From assembly GCA_947311845.1 (NCBI GenBank), contig CAMZMU010000055.1:20516848-20580847 (forward strand): 64,000 bases of DNA. Direction: 5' to 3'. This DNA comes from Poa pratensis. Lineage: Eukaryota; Streptophyta; Magnoliopsida; Poales; Poaceae. The translations under genes were made by a program, and so were the position numbers. The notes below the pieces were generated by a model. That model had not been told where the DNA came from and searched no databases. It saw nothing but the letters and a program-made list of their open reading frames with translations. Shown here one piece after another: positions 11,301 to 22,736 of this stretch (its first letter is position 1; each line of letters begins with the position of its first letter).

Positions 11301-12367
11301 TTCTCTTGCAGGATATGGTTGCGTTCTCTTGTTGTGTCTTTGACGGTGGTGATGAGGAGAAGAAGGAATTGGATATGGCCAGGGAAAAAGGCTGGCGTGG
11401 AAAATTTACTAGGCCCGGACGTGTAATAAGGCCGGGAGCAATAAGGATGAACGGGAAATGTCCACTTACACCTTTGGAGGTATACTAGTATGTTAATGGT
11501 TGTGTTACTTCTTTAAAAGATGCTTCAGAAATTTCATTATGAAGTGAATACAAGTTGTCTTTCCAGCAAGTTTAGTTTGATTTCGACAATAGGGATGCTG
11601 ATTTTTTTGTCACAAAGATTTACATGTCCATGCTGTTTGGTGTTTAGGTTGGATTAATGCTTCGTGGAATGGGTTTCAGTAATAACACTTCCATCTATTT
11701 GGCTTCTGGAAAGATATATAAAGCTGAGAAGAACATGGCTCCTCTCCTTGAAATGTTCCCTCTCTTACAGACAAAAGAAACGTTGGCATCAGATGAAGAA
11801 CTTGCTCCTTTCAAGGTTTGTAAGAATTAGGCTGTAAAATTTTAATTGCTGAACTTTGATGTGTATTGCTCTAACATAGCGCATGCTTTCCAGAATTTCT
11901 CCTCGAGGATGGCGGCTATTGACTACAGTGTCTGTGTGCATAGTGAGGTTTTCGTGACTACTCAAGGTGGAAATTTTCCTCATTTTCTTCTTGGTCATAG
12001 AAGATACTTATTTGGTGGGCATTCGAAGACAATTAAGCCTGATAAAAGAAGATTGGCCATACTCTTTGACAGTCCACGTATCGGGTATGTTACTATGGTC
12101 CATTGCCAATTCTTCCCTCTGCAAGACTTGGATATTCTTGTATTTTCTTCATTTTGAAATCATAAATTTTAATTTTGTTAAAAGTGCACTCCCCTTTTAT
12201 GCAGATGGAAGTCATTAAGGCGCCAGTTGCTTAATATGAGATCGCACAGCGATGCCAAGGGTATTCAAATGAAAAGAGCAAATGAATCTATATACACATT
12301 CCCATGCCCTGACTGCATGTGCCGTTCAAACAAATCAGAACACTCTAAACCCATCCAGGCTAGATAG
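7429..12367 (+). CDS. Plant O-fucosyltransferase-family protein, nine exons
   Basis: Exons: 7429-7786, 9658-9725, 9833-9921, 10573-10770, 10879-11083, 11312-11479, 11648-11815, 11894-12084, 12205-12367, all with GT-AG introns; about 535 residues. It belongs to the plant GDP-fucose O-fucosyltransferase-like (DUF246) family, type II membrane proteins of the Golgi. Visible features: an N-terminal membrane anchor near residues 61-79 ([18 protein letters not shown]), the family motif [10 protein letters not shown] in exon 2, HLRFEE across exons 5 and 6 joined to [19 protein letters not shown] in exon 8, and a Cys-rich end (FPCPDCMC). Exon 1 is read in two frames: the start ([13 protein letters not shown]) in one, the anchor in another, changing near 7558-7575 and returning at the donor 7786/7787, so total length stays divisible by three. 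These shifts are probably base-count errors in G/C runs. The acceptor sugar or protein cannot be told. Intron 1 is 1.87 kb. Confidence 0.88.
8351..8382 (+). repeat. Poly(C) tract of 32 bases in intron 1
   Basis: An uninterrupted run of 32 C, about 560 bp into intron 1 of the O-fucosyltransferase gene. Confidence 0.9.
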
Positions 12368-13674
12368 CATCTGCCTTGACTGCTTTGACTGATCCTGATT
12401 CTTTTTGGCGTCATAGTATAGTATGCTCATTCTTTTCATGCAGTCTGGTGGTGTGATGCTCTGTCGTCAAGCACCCCTATTGCAGTGTTCCACTCCCTCC
12501 TCCCCCCATTTCGGCTTTTGCGGAGACATGTTGCAGGCTATTTTTCACGTAGGCTAATTCTTGGGCTAACAATACACCAATCTGCGTCTATACTAGATGT
12601 ATCTCTTAGGTCCTAACCATCTCTAGGGCTATTCCTTGGCAATGTAGTGTCAAGTCTTCTTGTTGTGGTGGTGGTAGTCCGGTAGTCCCCTTTGTACATT
12701 GCTCAGCTAGGAAGCATACGCAGACAGTAATGAATGAATTTTGAAGCGAAGATACACGATATTCACAATTTTATCTGATGTTGGCCCCTTGTCTCAGTGT
12801 ACTATAATTTTCTATTCTTTGGAGTATTACACTGTAATGTAACTTGACTTGTTATGTGAGTGCGAAGAAGGGTGTCATGTTAGATGTGTCACTAGAGTGG
12901 AGACTGTCTTGAGGAACTTTGTACAGAGGTAAACAAGTTCTTTGTGACATTTTTTCTTTATATTTCCCTCCGCTTGTTATGTGTCATTGGAGGCTGACTG
13001 AGTAACCAGGTGCAGATGTAGTCTTTCTGAGTGAGTATTTGGTTGAGTGAACTTTATTACTAGTACGTAATATGACGCAAAGCTGCACTTCAGTAAAGCA
13101 ACTTTTATTACTATTACGTAATATATATATATATATACTTACTATTAAAAGAGCAAACATGTTGGGATACTTTAAATATTGTCCGTTCAATTTCTGATCA
13201 ACGATCCAGATTGTCCCCATGTCGAGCACCAAACAACTTTGACTAGGTCAAAACGTTTTCTTATCCTAAAACCGTTTTTTTATCGGATCGGTAAAGGGAA
13301 AAGGAAATCCCCGGATGACACTCTCCACGCCGCGCGTCGGTGCCCTGCCAGCGGCCTCCCAATCGGCGTCCCGACGGCAGGTCGGACTAAAGTTCCCCAC
13401 CCCACGCAACTTTTTCACCGGCGTCCACCCCGCAAAGAATCTCCCAAGTGACGCCTAGCCCGCTGACCCACGCGACGCCGCCTCCCAGCGCTCCCGTTTC
13501 GCCCAAATTCATTGCTGGGTACATGTACATCCGCTCAATCTCCAAGGCGACGCCGGCGTTAGATAGGTCTCCTAGCACAAGGCTTCCCCCATCCGCCGCC
13601 GGCCGCCCACCAAACCACGGACGCGACCCCGGCGAGGACATCTGCTCCAACCCTACCTCGGCCTCCTCCTCTGA
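12368..13674 (+). other. O-fucosyltransferase 3' UTR and intergenic DNA
   Basis: AT-rich sequence likely holds the 3' UTR to about 12950. A short (AT)n run lies near 13115-13136. GC content rises sharply after 13310 ahead of the dihydrouridine synthase remnant. No separate gene is supported. Confidence 0.4.
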
Positions 13675-14126
13675 GGATGTACTGCGGCCCGTGGCCCTGC
13701 ATCCCTCGTCGGCGTCCGCGAGGAGAGGGTAGAGCGCGTGGGTGCACTGGACTACTGGAGTCGGTTGGGTTCCCCGAGTATACCTGGCCATGCCTCGGGC
13801 CGGGCTTCGGGCCGGGCCGAGAAAAGCCCGACGCGGAAAACCTAGGCCCGAGCCCGGCCCGGCCTGTCGCACCCGTCGGGCCTAGATTTGAGGCCCAAGC
13901 CCGAGATTTTCGGGCCGGACTTCCCATGGCTAGGACTATCCCCGAGGCTTGTGGTGGCGGTGGCGCCCATGGTGGGAAATTCGGAGCTGCCCTTTCGCAT
14001 GTTGTGCCACAGCTCAGGTGGCGGCGCCGGCGCGTCCTATACGCACATGCTCCCGTTCCAGTCCCACAACTTATCTGAGAACGAAAAGCATATACACATA
14101 GAGCCATAGAGGTTAATACCTGCCAG
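13675..14126 (+). pseudogene. tRNA-dihydrouridine synthase exon 1 remnant, split by a MITE
   Basis: If the MITE at 13779-13938 and one target copy are removed, one frame reads through a Dus N-terminus: a YWSRLGSPR stretch, then LVVAVAPMVGNSELPFRMLC, then a THML...SENEK segment, matching the flavin-binding start of plant Dus1/DUS1-like enzymes that reduce uridine in tRNA. The usual RRYGA-type segment is replaced by a Ser/Gly-rich one, and the end (an EVNTCQ-like stretch before GTAACT at 14127) is out of frame. No ATG is available: a stop lies at 13672-13674. No later Dus exons are recognised before 15180 or after the Gypsy element. It is a dead fragment or a gene broken by insertions; unlike other breaks here, the 160-bp insertion is real sequence. 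Confidence 0.65.
13779..13938. mobile_element. hAT-type MITE, 160 bp
   Basis: Flanked by an exact 8-bp duplication TCCCCGAG (13771-13778 and 13939-13946), the hAT target length. Ends are imperfect inverted repeats: TATACCTGGCCATGCC on the left, TAGTCCTAGCCATGGG on the right when reverse-complemented. The body is rich in GGGCC/GGCCC. It lies inside the coding remnant of dihydrouridine synthase. Confidence 0.85.
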
Positions 14127-15179
14127 GTAACTCACCCTTAGGAGCGTCCAGGTTGTCTCCTAATCTACCCAAAGTAGAGCATTATGATTCAAATTTAGTT
14201 CAGTGTGCATGCAATTTTGATTACTCGGCAATGTTATATCAAATGGTGTATCAGAGTTATACCGAGTTGGCCATTGCAAATGCAGATTTGTAATGTAATC
14301 ATAATGGAATGCGGATGATAAATTTTGATTTTGATATGCATGCTGGGTGGGTTTATTATGTGCAGCGTCGCCCAAATTAGAGCACACTGATTCATCTTCA
14401 CCTCAGTGTACATGCAGTTTTGATAACTCTTCACTGTTAGTTTGTTAGCATGCAAAGTAAATGGAAATAGCTGGAATCATAACTTTGATCTAGATATGCA
14501 TGATGGGTGGTCTTGGACTGTGTATTCTGCTATTTCTGTGCGGTAATGTGACCATCTTAATTAAGTCCAGCAATTGGATAATTGCTCCTGTTATGCAGAA
14601 AATTTGGTAAATTAGTTTGTCACAAGAGTACACGTTGTTTTCAGTAATTAGCATTATTGTGAGGTTATTGTTTGTAGTCTACTTATCTTTTTAATGTATT
14701 GAAATACAGTACATAACTTTCTTCTGCACAATATTTTGTCCAGTTTGGTGCGAGCAATCCTAAAATTTAAAATTTTAATACGTGATAAAAATATGGTGGA
14801 AGCACATTACTAATATGTTGATATAAAATGGGTAATGTGACAATCTCTATGATGATATACTGAAAAATATTGGTGTTTGTACTCACTTTATCTAGCTGTG
14901 TTTCTCCTAGCTCATATGTCAGTTGCATAAGCAAAAAAGTACTGCGAAAAGTTGATTCTGATCAATGTCACTGAAGTAGCTCTTTGACTGGTGCCTTCAG
15001 CGTGATGTTAGTACTAGGCAGTGCACTGAGATAATTTAACGTTTAAACTTCTGAACTTGTTTTAACTGTTCAGTTAAGGTTTCAAAGCTCTAACAGTCAC
15101 TGCCTGATATTCGACGTTTTAGAGGCAGATATACGCGAGGTCATTGCAAAGATATGGTGATCCTATTTGTCGTGGTAGA
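14127..15179. other. Non-coding DNA between Dus remnant and Gypsy LTR
   Basis: AT-rich, possibly intron of the former dihydrouridine synthase gene. No exon is recognised. Confidence 0.35.
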
Positions 15180-15674
15180 TGTAGGAAAACACACTGACGG
15201 GATGTACCCTTCGGGTGTTCTGCTATAAGGATACCTGGTACACGTACGAGCTAAGACCCATGGACAGGCCTCGACCAAAGCCCACGAAGGTGGCCCAAGA
15301 AGATGACGTATGCTCCAAGTTTAGTAAACCCTAAGTCGGTAGAAACCTGCCTTACCTGTAAACCTAGTCGGTTGCGAATCTCTGAGACCCAGCCTCCTAT
15401 ATGAAGGCTGGGAGGGCCGCCGATCTGGGGCAAGCCGTACTCAAACCACCATAGCCCTGGCAAGATCGCATCTCGCCGGGACATCGCTGTAGCTCCATTG
15501 TACACCCCATATATCAATAACCAGACAAGCAGGAAGTAGGGTGTTACCCTCCGGGGCCTGAAACTGGGTAAATCTGCTTGTCAGCCGACGATACTACCAG
15601 CACCACCACGTCTCTCCCTCTAATCATAACCCTAGGTACCGAACCATGGGAATTGATGAGTTAACCCCTCGTCA
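15180..15674 (+). repeat. 5' LTR of the truncated Gypsy element (495 bp)
   Basis: Starts TGTAGGAAAACACACTGACG and ends CCCCTCGTCA directly before the primer-binding site. Only one copy is present, so the limits rest on TG/CA ends and the primer site. CCTCCTATATGAAGG near 15393 could be a TATA region. Confidence 0.7.
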
Positions 15675-15717
15675 ATTGGCATCGTCTGTGGGAAAGACCG
15701 GTGTTGGATCTGCGGTT

Positions 15718-15966
15718 TCGGCGGCTCCATCAGCAAACGGCAACTCGCCGACCTCGGAGGCGAAGATCGACTCGCCAACTTCATCGGCAAACGGCAACCC
15801 GCCGATTCCTTCGGCGAAGATCGACTCGCCAACTTCATCGGCAAACGGCAACCCGCCGATTCCTTCGGCGAAGATCGACTCGCCAACTTCATCAGCAAAC
15901 GGCAACCCGCCGATTCCTTCGTCGAAGATCGACTCGCCTACTCCACCAGCAAATGGCAACTCGCCA
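15718..15966 (+). repeat. 54-bp tandem repeat, about 4.6 copies
   Basis: An 18-codon unit around SANGNPPIPSAKIDSPTS is repeated about 4.6 times, with the middle copies nearly identical in DNA. The first and last copies are more diverged (NSP for NPP). It lies just after the primer-binding site, in the 5' leader or start of gag. Confidence 0.9.
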
Positions 15967-17212
15967 CGTCCATCGATCATCGCGCCGATGTACTTCGATC
16001 CCTTCGGGTTCGACCCGCACCATCCAATCGCGCGCCCGGTGTTTGCGGATCTCCACTCAGGTGCGGATGTGACTTTTGGTAACTTCAATTTCCATGTTAG
16101 TCGTTGGAGAATGCAAAACTTGATAGATCCACGTCAACTCGCGGCAATAACGCCCGCATCTCCATCAATCGCATCTGCACCAACTGTGGCCGCGCTGCCG
16201 ATTCCTTCATCCGTCGCACCTGCGTCACCCCGACTCTTCGTCGACTCCACAATTCACGATTCTTCCGTTGGCAAAAAACGCTTCATCAACCATTTCGCCA
16301 AGCTTTGCATCAGAATCTGTCGACCTCCATGGCGAAACTGGGGAGGATGTCGAGTCTGTCTTCCAATACGACAGCGACGAACCACGCGTGCAGTATGAGG
16401 ACTGCAGCGACTTCGACTACTCTACCGATGGTAGCGGTGGTGAAAAGCGTATAATCTCAAACGTCATCCCTTTTCAAGTCTACATGGCTCTGGGAAACAA
16501 CGACACAGAAGGCGAGACATCTGAAGCCGCAGCTCGTCACGCACCACCAGCATATCCCGCCACGGTAACCATGCCGGGCGGTCAGACGCAACTCATCATC
16601 ACGGAAGAAATGACAGCAAAAGCAAAAAAGGTCATTGAAGAATGCCTCCTAATGCCCGAAGGTTCGACTCGCAAAGAACTCGCGACATACCAATACTTCA
16701 TGTGGCAAGAAAATCTTCGACTGAAGAACTACAAAGCAACACTCGATGAGCGGAGGAGACAAGCCAGCGTGTCGAGTGCGCGGTGAGCATAGTTGTCATC
16801 CCTCTACTCGACAGGGCAAACGTCCGCGTGACATCGTTCCAGGCTGCCTCGCCTCTCTGAGAGGGACAGAGCGGATCTTGCACGCAATCTGGATGTGTCA
16901 TTCATGACAGTCGACGAAGAGGGAATCCATGTCCCCAAGACAGCCGAGGGAGCCTTGATGTCAGTATCCGCATATCTCAGAATAATGCAGCCAGCTGCAA
17001 ATGATCCAAATGGGGCAATGAACCGAATGCAAATCAGATCCCTGAATTTAGCTGTTGCGGCATTGGCTCCGGTAGTCGACGGTGTCGAAGGAAGCACGCC
17101 ACATGTGGGAAACAGAACCCGCCGCGCGGAAAGCCCGCAAAGAGAACTGCAAACTCGCAGCAATCACGACCGTACCGTTACCATACGCGAGGACCGGGAT
17201 CGCGGACGTCGC

Positions 17213-18724
17213 TGATAACCCCCAAGAGCAGCAGATCACTGTAGCACCTCTCAATGTGGAAGTAAGTATCGATCCGCAGGAGCAAGAAGGAAAAGTTATC
17301 TATTCCCTACAACTAAAGTGTCACAAGTTTTAGTTGATTATGCACTAAACAAGTTTAAAGAACAAGGGTTGATTTAATGGATGGAAGTTTGATGTAACAA
17401 AACAAGAATGTAAAAGTGTCCCAATCCTCTTCAATGCAAGAGGACAAGACAAAGGTTTTCTCTTATAGGAACAATGGACATGGGTTCATGGGTTCACTTA
17501 ATCTCTCTCTCTCTCATCTACGGTGATTATCATGTTATAGATAAAGTACACACAATTGTCATGTTTTAATGGTAGCTTTTAATGACGGCTATATGTCCTA
17601 AAACACATAGTTGAAAGAAATACTCATTTGTGTGCTATGTCACCCCCGCAAGGCTAGCATGGCTGCTGTCACTCCCACATCATACTCTTTCTTTTTACCC
17701 CCAGATAAAGGATGTTGGGCTGTATTTCACATGTCACTCAATACATATGCCGTGTCACATCGGCCATCCCGTACCTACATACATCATACTTCATAATGGA
17801 CAATATTCTAAACACTAGTGCAATGATTCATAATTCGTGTGCATGACCACATCTCTCTCATCTATCCACACTTGGTGGTGTCAATCACCTCATGACAAGG
17901 ATAAACAAGGCATTATGCATAAATCAAACCATCACATGCATCATAGAATATCTCCAAAGTATGACAAATCATAAAAGCTCCAACACAACGGTAAATGCAT
18001 AACAAATCATCTCATACCACAATATCCACCATAGGAATTACATAGATGACCGTAATCATGTTCAGCAGCTCATACGGTACTAATTAGTGAAGCTCAAAGA
18101 GAGGAGAGATACATAAGTTACCACCACAAACCCAAGTCCAGGGGGTGGACTACTCCCCCTTCATCATGGAGACGGTGGAGAAGTCGTTGGAGAAGATGGA
18201 GACCACCCGGCAGCGCCCCGCCGGAGTTTTCCCCCTCCATCTCAGGTCTCTGTTTCGTGGTTTCTGTGTTTCGGCGGCGCTCCCTTTCGCGAAAGCCCTG
18301 GGGGGTCTATATATAGTCGTTTTTAGGTCAAGACGAAGCTTCGGGAAGAAAGATCGACGGCAGCGGAGGCCCGAGGGCCAGGATGGGGGACCCCACGCGG
18401 TCAGGGAATCTGGCCGCGTGGGCCCACCCCTTTCTGCCTTCTGGTCTCCGTTTCTTCGATTCCTTTGCGCCTACGTTTCGTTCCTTCCAAAAAAGTGATC
18501 CCCGTAAAGTTTCAGGTCATTTGGACGTCGTTTGGGTCCCTGAAACATCAAAATATAGAAAAAGGGGTTTTCTGACAGCGCAGGGTTAATTCCAGAAAAA
18601 TGGGGAGTTGTTAATTATCCCCAAAACTCAATATAAATCATGAATATAACCCTTATATGATGCAAATAACATGGAATAACATGTAATAAAATGTAAAGTT
18701 CATGTATGCATTTTACATGCATCA
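17213..18724 (-). repeat. LTR of nested Gypsy element (3' LTR in its orientation)
   Basis: Nearly identical to 22737-24250. Plus-strand limits TGATAACCCC...TACATGCATCA. Confidence 0.93.
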
Positions 18725-18738
18725 ACATCCCCAAGCTT

Positions 18739-21647
18739 AACCCATGCTCGTCCCGAGTATGAAGGTGATAAAACTAACATGGACTTTGCATTTTAATACT
18801 ATCAATGGATATCAAAGGTGATTACTATTGCTACATAGAGTCAAATGATTCATTCTTCAAAGGAATAACAATATGCAAGATAAATTATGAAGTGATATCA
18901 AATACTCAATGTAAAGATGTTCAATGATAAATTCACAAAGTGTAATATAGAAGAAAGTACTATGGACCAAATGTATGCATAATGAAAAGTAAAAACATCC
19001 TATGGTGGTCATAGAGTACTTCTTATGAAAACTGAATATAAAAGGTGGACACTTTGGATAGATAAATAAGTAGAGGTAAAGCATGAATAAGTTTCATCTA
19101 ACTTCCAAACACTTCTACTTAAGTTAATGCTTGCAATGTGGTAGTCATTGGTGTGGAGCTCTCATTACCCCTATCATAGCATCTTGAATGATTAATGTTT
19201 AAAGTGAAAGCAAATATGAGTGGTGTGCTTGACAATGTATTGGTTGAATGTCTCATGTCCCTTGAATACAAGTACCTACACCATGTGTTACTCACTTTGG
19301 TCCACAAAGTAAATTCAAATAAAGGTCATTGCAAGTAATAATAGTATCATCAAGAACTGCACTGGGGTACCTCTTGCCCCTTGACATGAACAAGCCCATG
19401 TCAAAACAACAAGACAAACAGACAATGAACAATCTCAGCACTCTTTTATTTACTATGGGTATAGCTTTTTATTATGAGGTGCATCACTGAATGAACATTA
19501 TGGTTATGCTGTAAATTTCCACCATGAATGATGCATGGCTTAGATTAGCGGCCCAGGCATTTCTCTAACCATTTATACAAACTCTTTGAACTTACTAAGT
19601 ATCCACATTCATTTCACCCATGATAGGCATCCATAAACAAAAGTACATGACATCAACTAAATATAAATAAGTGCAATGTTGAAAGCTTGCCATGTGACAG
19701 CACATATGGGCTAACTCCCAACCAAAACAATTGTCAAGCCCACAACTTCATAATTTTAATCACAATGGTTCATGCTTATTAAATGCAATAAAAGTAAATT
19801 GTGCATCAAGTTCGTGAGAGCTTTTAACCAATTTTTCCCATGACAATCAATAACATAAGCATTTAAATTCAGAAATGTAGATAACACAATATAACATGAT
19901 AAACATACTTGGAATAGCATAAAGCTAATAGGTAGATATGGTGGACTCACTGGAAAAACTTTGGTTGAAGGTGTTGGGAAACAAGCTTTTTACTTGTTGT
20001 AATTTTTGGGCTAGCAATAGGGAGAAAGTTGACCATCTAAATGCATGCATAAGTGTCCATAGAACTAATCAATCCATGTTAAACCAAGTAAAGTTAAAAT
20101 TCAACATCTAAACATGGTAAAAGATAGCTCTTGACAACACACTTGCAAATTAACATTCATTCAAAGCACATGAATTATGCAACTATATGTATCTTTTAAA
20201 ATCAACTCAAACATCCCTATCCCAATATATTTAATAGCATCCAACATAATTCAACCCAAACTTCCAGTAGCTCTCTCATATATAAATGATAGTGGTGGTC
20301 TTATTAATCAAACCGAAATAACAAAAGCAAAAAAAACAGACGCTCCAAGTTTATACGATAAAGTGCTTTGATCGAAAAACAGAAGTTAGACGTGTGCAAA
20401 CCGAGAGTGTGTTGGTCTAGTGGGGTTGTCTTGACATCCCCAAGCTTATGGTCTTCACCATCCTTGGATAGCTCTTGGTGCAGCTCCTCTAATCCCTGTG
20501 AAAAAACTTCAAAACACCGTTTCTCCCATTTCTTTTCTGTGGGGTGATATTAGTAGTGATAAACAAATAGGTTCCTTGCTGCATAAAATCCTTAGGCAAA
20601 AATTCATATGAATGTCCAGAGAGTATATAATGTTGTATGCCTACTCATAAACTCAATTGAATCAAAAAGATTCAAGCAAAAAGCTCAAAGAATGCATCAA
20701 ACAATATCAAGACAGAATCTGTCCAGAAAAACAGCAGCAGCAAAACGCATTTTTCTACCCTACTTAAACTCGTCAGAAAAATCTGCAAAAAATCACGTAT
20801 GCAGAGGATGAAAAGTTGAAGCTACAGTTCAAATTACAGCTCAATCGGAGTTACAGATAAAAAATGAAAAATCAAACCGTGCACAGACTTCGTGCAGGCA
20901 GAAAACTCTCCGAAAATGAATAGCAACTTTTCAAACCCAAAATAGGTAAAACTTGGTTCTTTATTAAAAATCCAGAAACAAAACTAACAAACTACTCTCT
21001 TGTTACAGCAAGAGGACTCAAAGAAAATCTCAAACAAAAACAACCGGGTTGCCTCCCGTAAAGCGCTTTCTTTATAGCCATATAGCTAGGCTTCTTACTT
21101 GATGTTATGACGAAGCTCATGAGGGAGCTTAATTTGTGTGTCCCTCTTCCTTGGAAAGTGTTCATGCATAATACCAGGATCCCATGGTGTTCTCAAACCA
21201 ATCAAAATAATAGTCAAGTTGAACCCTAGTTGAGAGAAAAACAAAACACAAAAGTAATAACAACGAAGTCTAACTTTCTTTCTATGCATTGGCATTTTGT
21301 ATATGAATGAATCACCATAAATAGAAGTTTCCCAATGCATATTAACAATATTTACTTGCAGCATATAATTATTAGCATAAAGAGGGTTCTTATCACCTCC
21401 TCTTTCATAATAGTTGCAAGTAGTAGAAATAAATTCAACCATATAACCACAAGAATCATTCAACTTAGATAATTTAGGCACATAAAGAGGATTATTAAAT
21501 TTATTATGGAATTCATTAGCATGCTTCCCTCTTTCAAAATAGTTAATAAGATCAATATAAGTTTAATATCATGGTTGCAACAAAGATTTGGAACTAAAGG
21601 TAATTGCAAACCACATAAGTATTTCTCAACATAAGCAAATTTCTCCT
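18739..21647 (-). other. Interior of nested Gypsy element, no domain seen
   Basis: AT-rich, about 2.9 kb between gag and the 3' LTR in element orientation. Neither strand shows protease, RT, RNase H or integrase motifs; only short open frames occur. Consistent with a large non-autonomous derivative. Confidence 0.55.
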
Positions 21648-22582
21648 CTATGGTGTATTAGGAGAATTCAAAAAAAGTAGGACTCTCATGAGTAAGAGTA
21701 CATCACAAACAGCAAGTATATCATTTTTATCCTCACATAATTTAGTAACAACTAAACATGGAGGTTTATCAATAAGCATAGGACCATCATCTAAAGCATT
21801 ATCATATAGCATATTTAAGCAATACTCCTCATTATCATCAATAAGTTCACTAGTAGCATTAATAGAAAGTAAAGGAGCATTTTTAGTTTCATCATAATAG
21901 CATGGGTTATCATATAGGACCATAGCATTTTCAGTTTCACACTCATCATAACATGGATTCTCATAAATAACAAAAGATTTTTGAGTTTGAGTGTTACTAT
22001 CATTTGTTGATGGTGAAGCTGGGAGATCCAACTCTTCCCCAAGCTTAGGTTGGAGCACATCCATTTCAATCTCCTCTTCACATACTTCTCTTCCAAGCTT
22101 ATGTTTTCATCATCCTCTTGGGGTTGCACGGGCATCCCCAAGCTTAGGTTTTCATCTTCTTCCTGCAAAATATTAGTACTTTCCGTGGCAGCAAGAATTC
22201 TTTCTTTAGGAGTAAAATATTTAAGAAAAACCTTCCTCAAACTACTCCATTCAATAGTAACTTCTTCATCCAAAGACTTGAACCAAATACGAGCATTACC
22301 AGATAAAGACAAATATAATAGCTTCCTTTTTACCTGATCATCAGAAATACCAGGAAGCCTAAATAAACCACATATCTCTTCAACTGTCTCCACGTGTTCA
22401 CGTGCAGACTTAGTTCCATCCCCTGTAAATGGATTTTTCATAACTCTTTTAACATGACCAACGGGAATTTTATATCCCACTTTAGGTATCTCAGACACAG
22501 TAGTTTCAACCACTTTAGGAGCATTAGCATAAGCACTTTCATATAAAGCAAGATGCAGCGAAGCACGATTCATAAATGCCAT
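21648..22582 (-). pseudogene. gag of the nested Gypsy element
   Basis: From the ATG at 22582 the frame gives MAFMNRASLHLALYESAY, then a gag domain: NPFTGDGTKSAREHVETVEE, IWFKSLDEE and KVFLKYFTPKE. After residue ~130 the frame changes (overlapping minus frames 21815-22582 and 21648-22064), and the following region carries repeated Asp/Glu/Tyr-rich motifs such as NPCYDECETENAMVLYDNPCYYDE. No zinc knuckle was seen. Interior DNA from 18740 to 21640 holds no recognisable pol domain. Confidence 0.75.
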
Positions 22583-22736
22583 AGTAATAGTATCAATAGT
22601 TTTTATGTATTTTATGTTTTTAATGAAAACTGAAAATAAAACTAAACTAAATGCAAAACTGAAAATAAATATCTAGTGCAAACAAGAATAAAAACTTAAG
22701 CGCTACGCTCCCCGGCAACGGCGCCAGAAAAGTACT

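Noticed and set aside
15646..15898. gag start at ATG 15646
   Set aside because: This ATG lies inside the LTR, before the primer-binding site, so it is unlikely to be the real gag start in the genomic RNA.
17611..17818. Short plus-strand frames repeated at 23129-23336
   Set aside because: The repetition is explained by the two LTRs of the nested element; no coding evidence.
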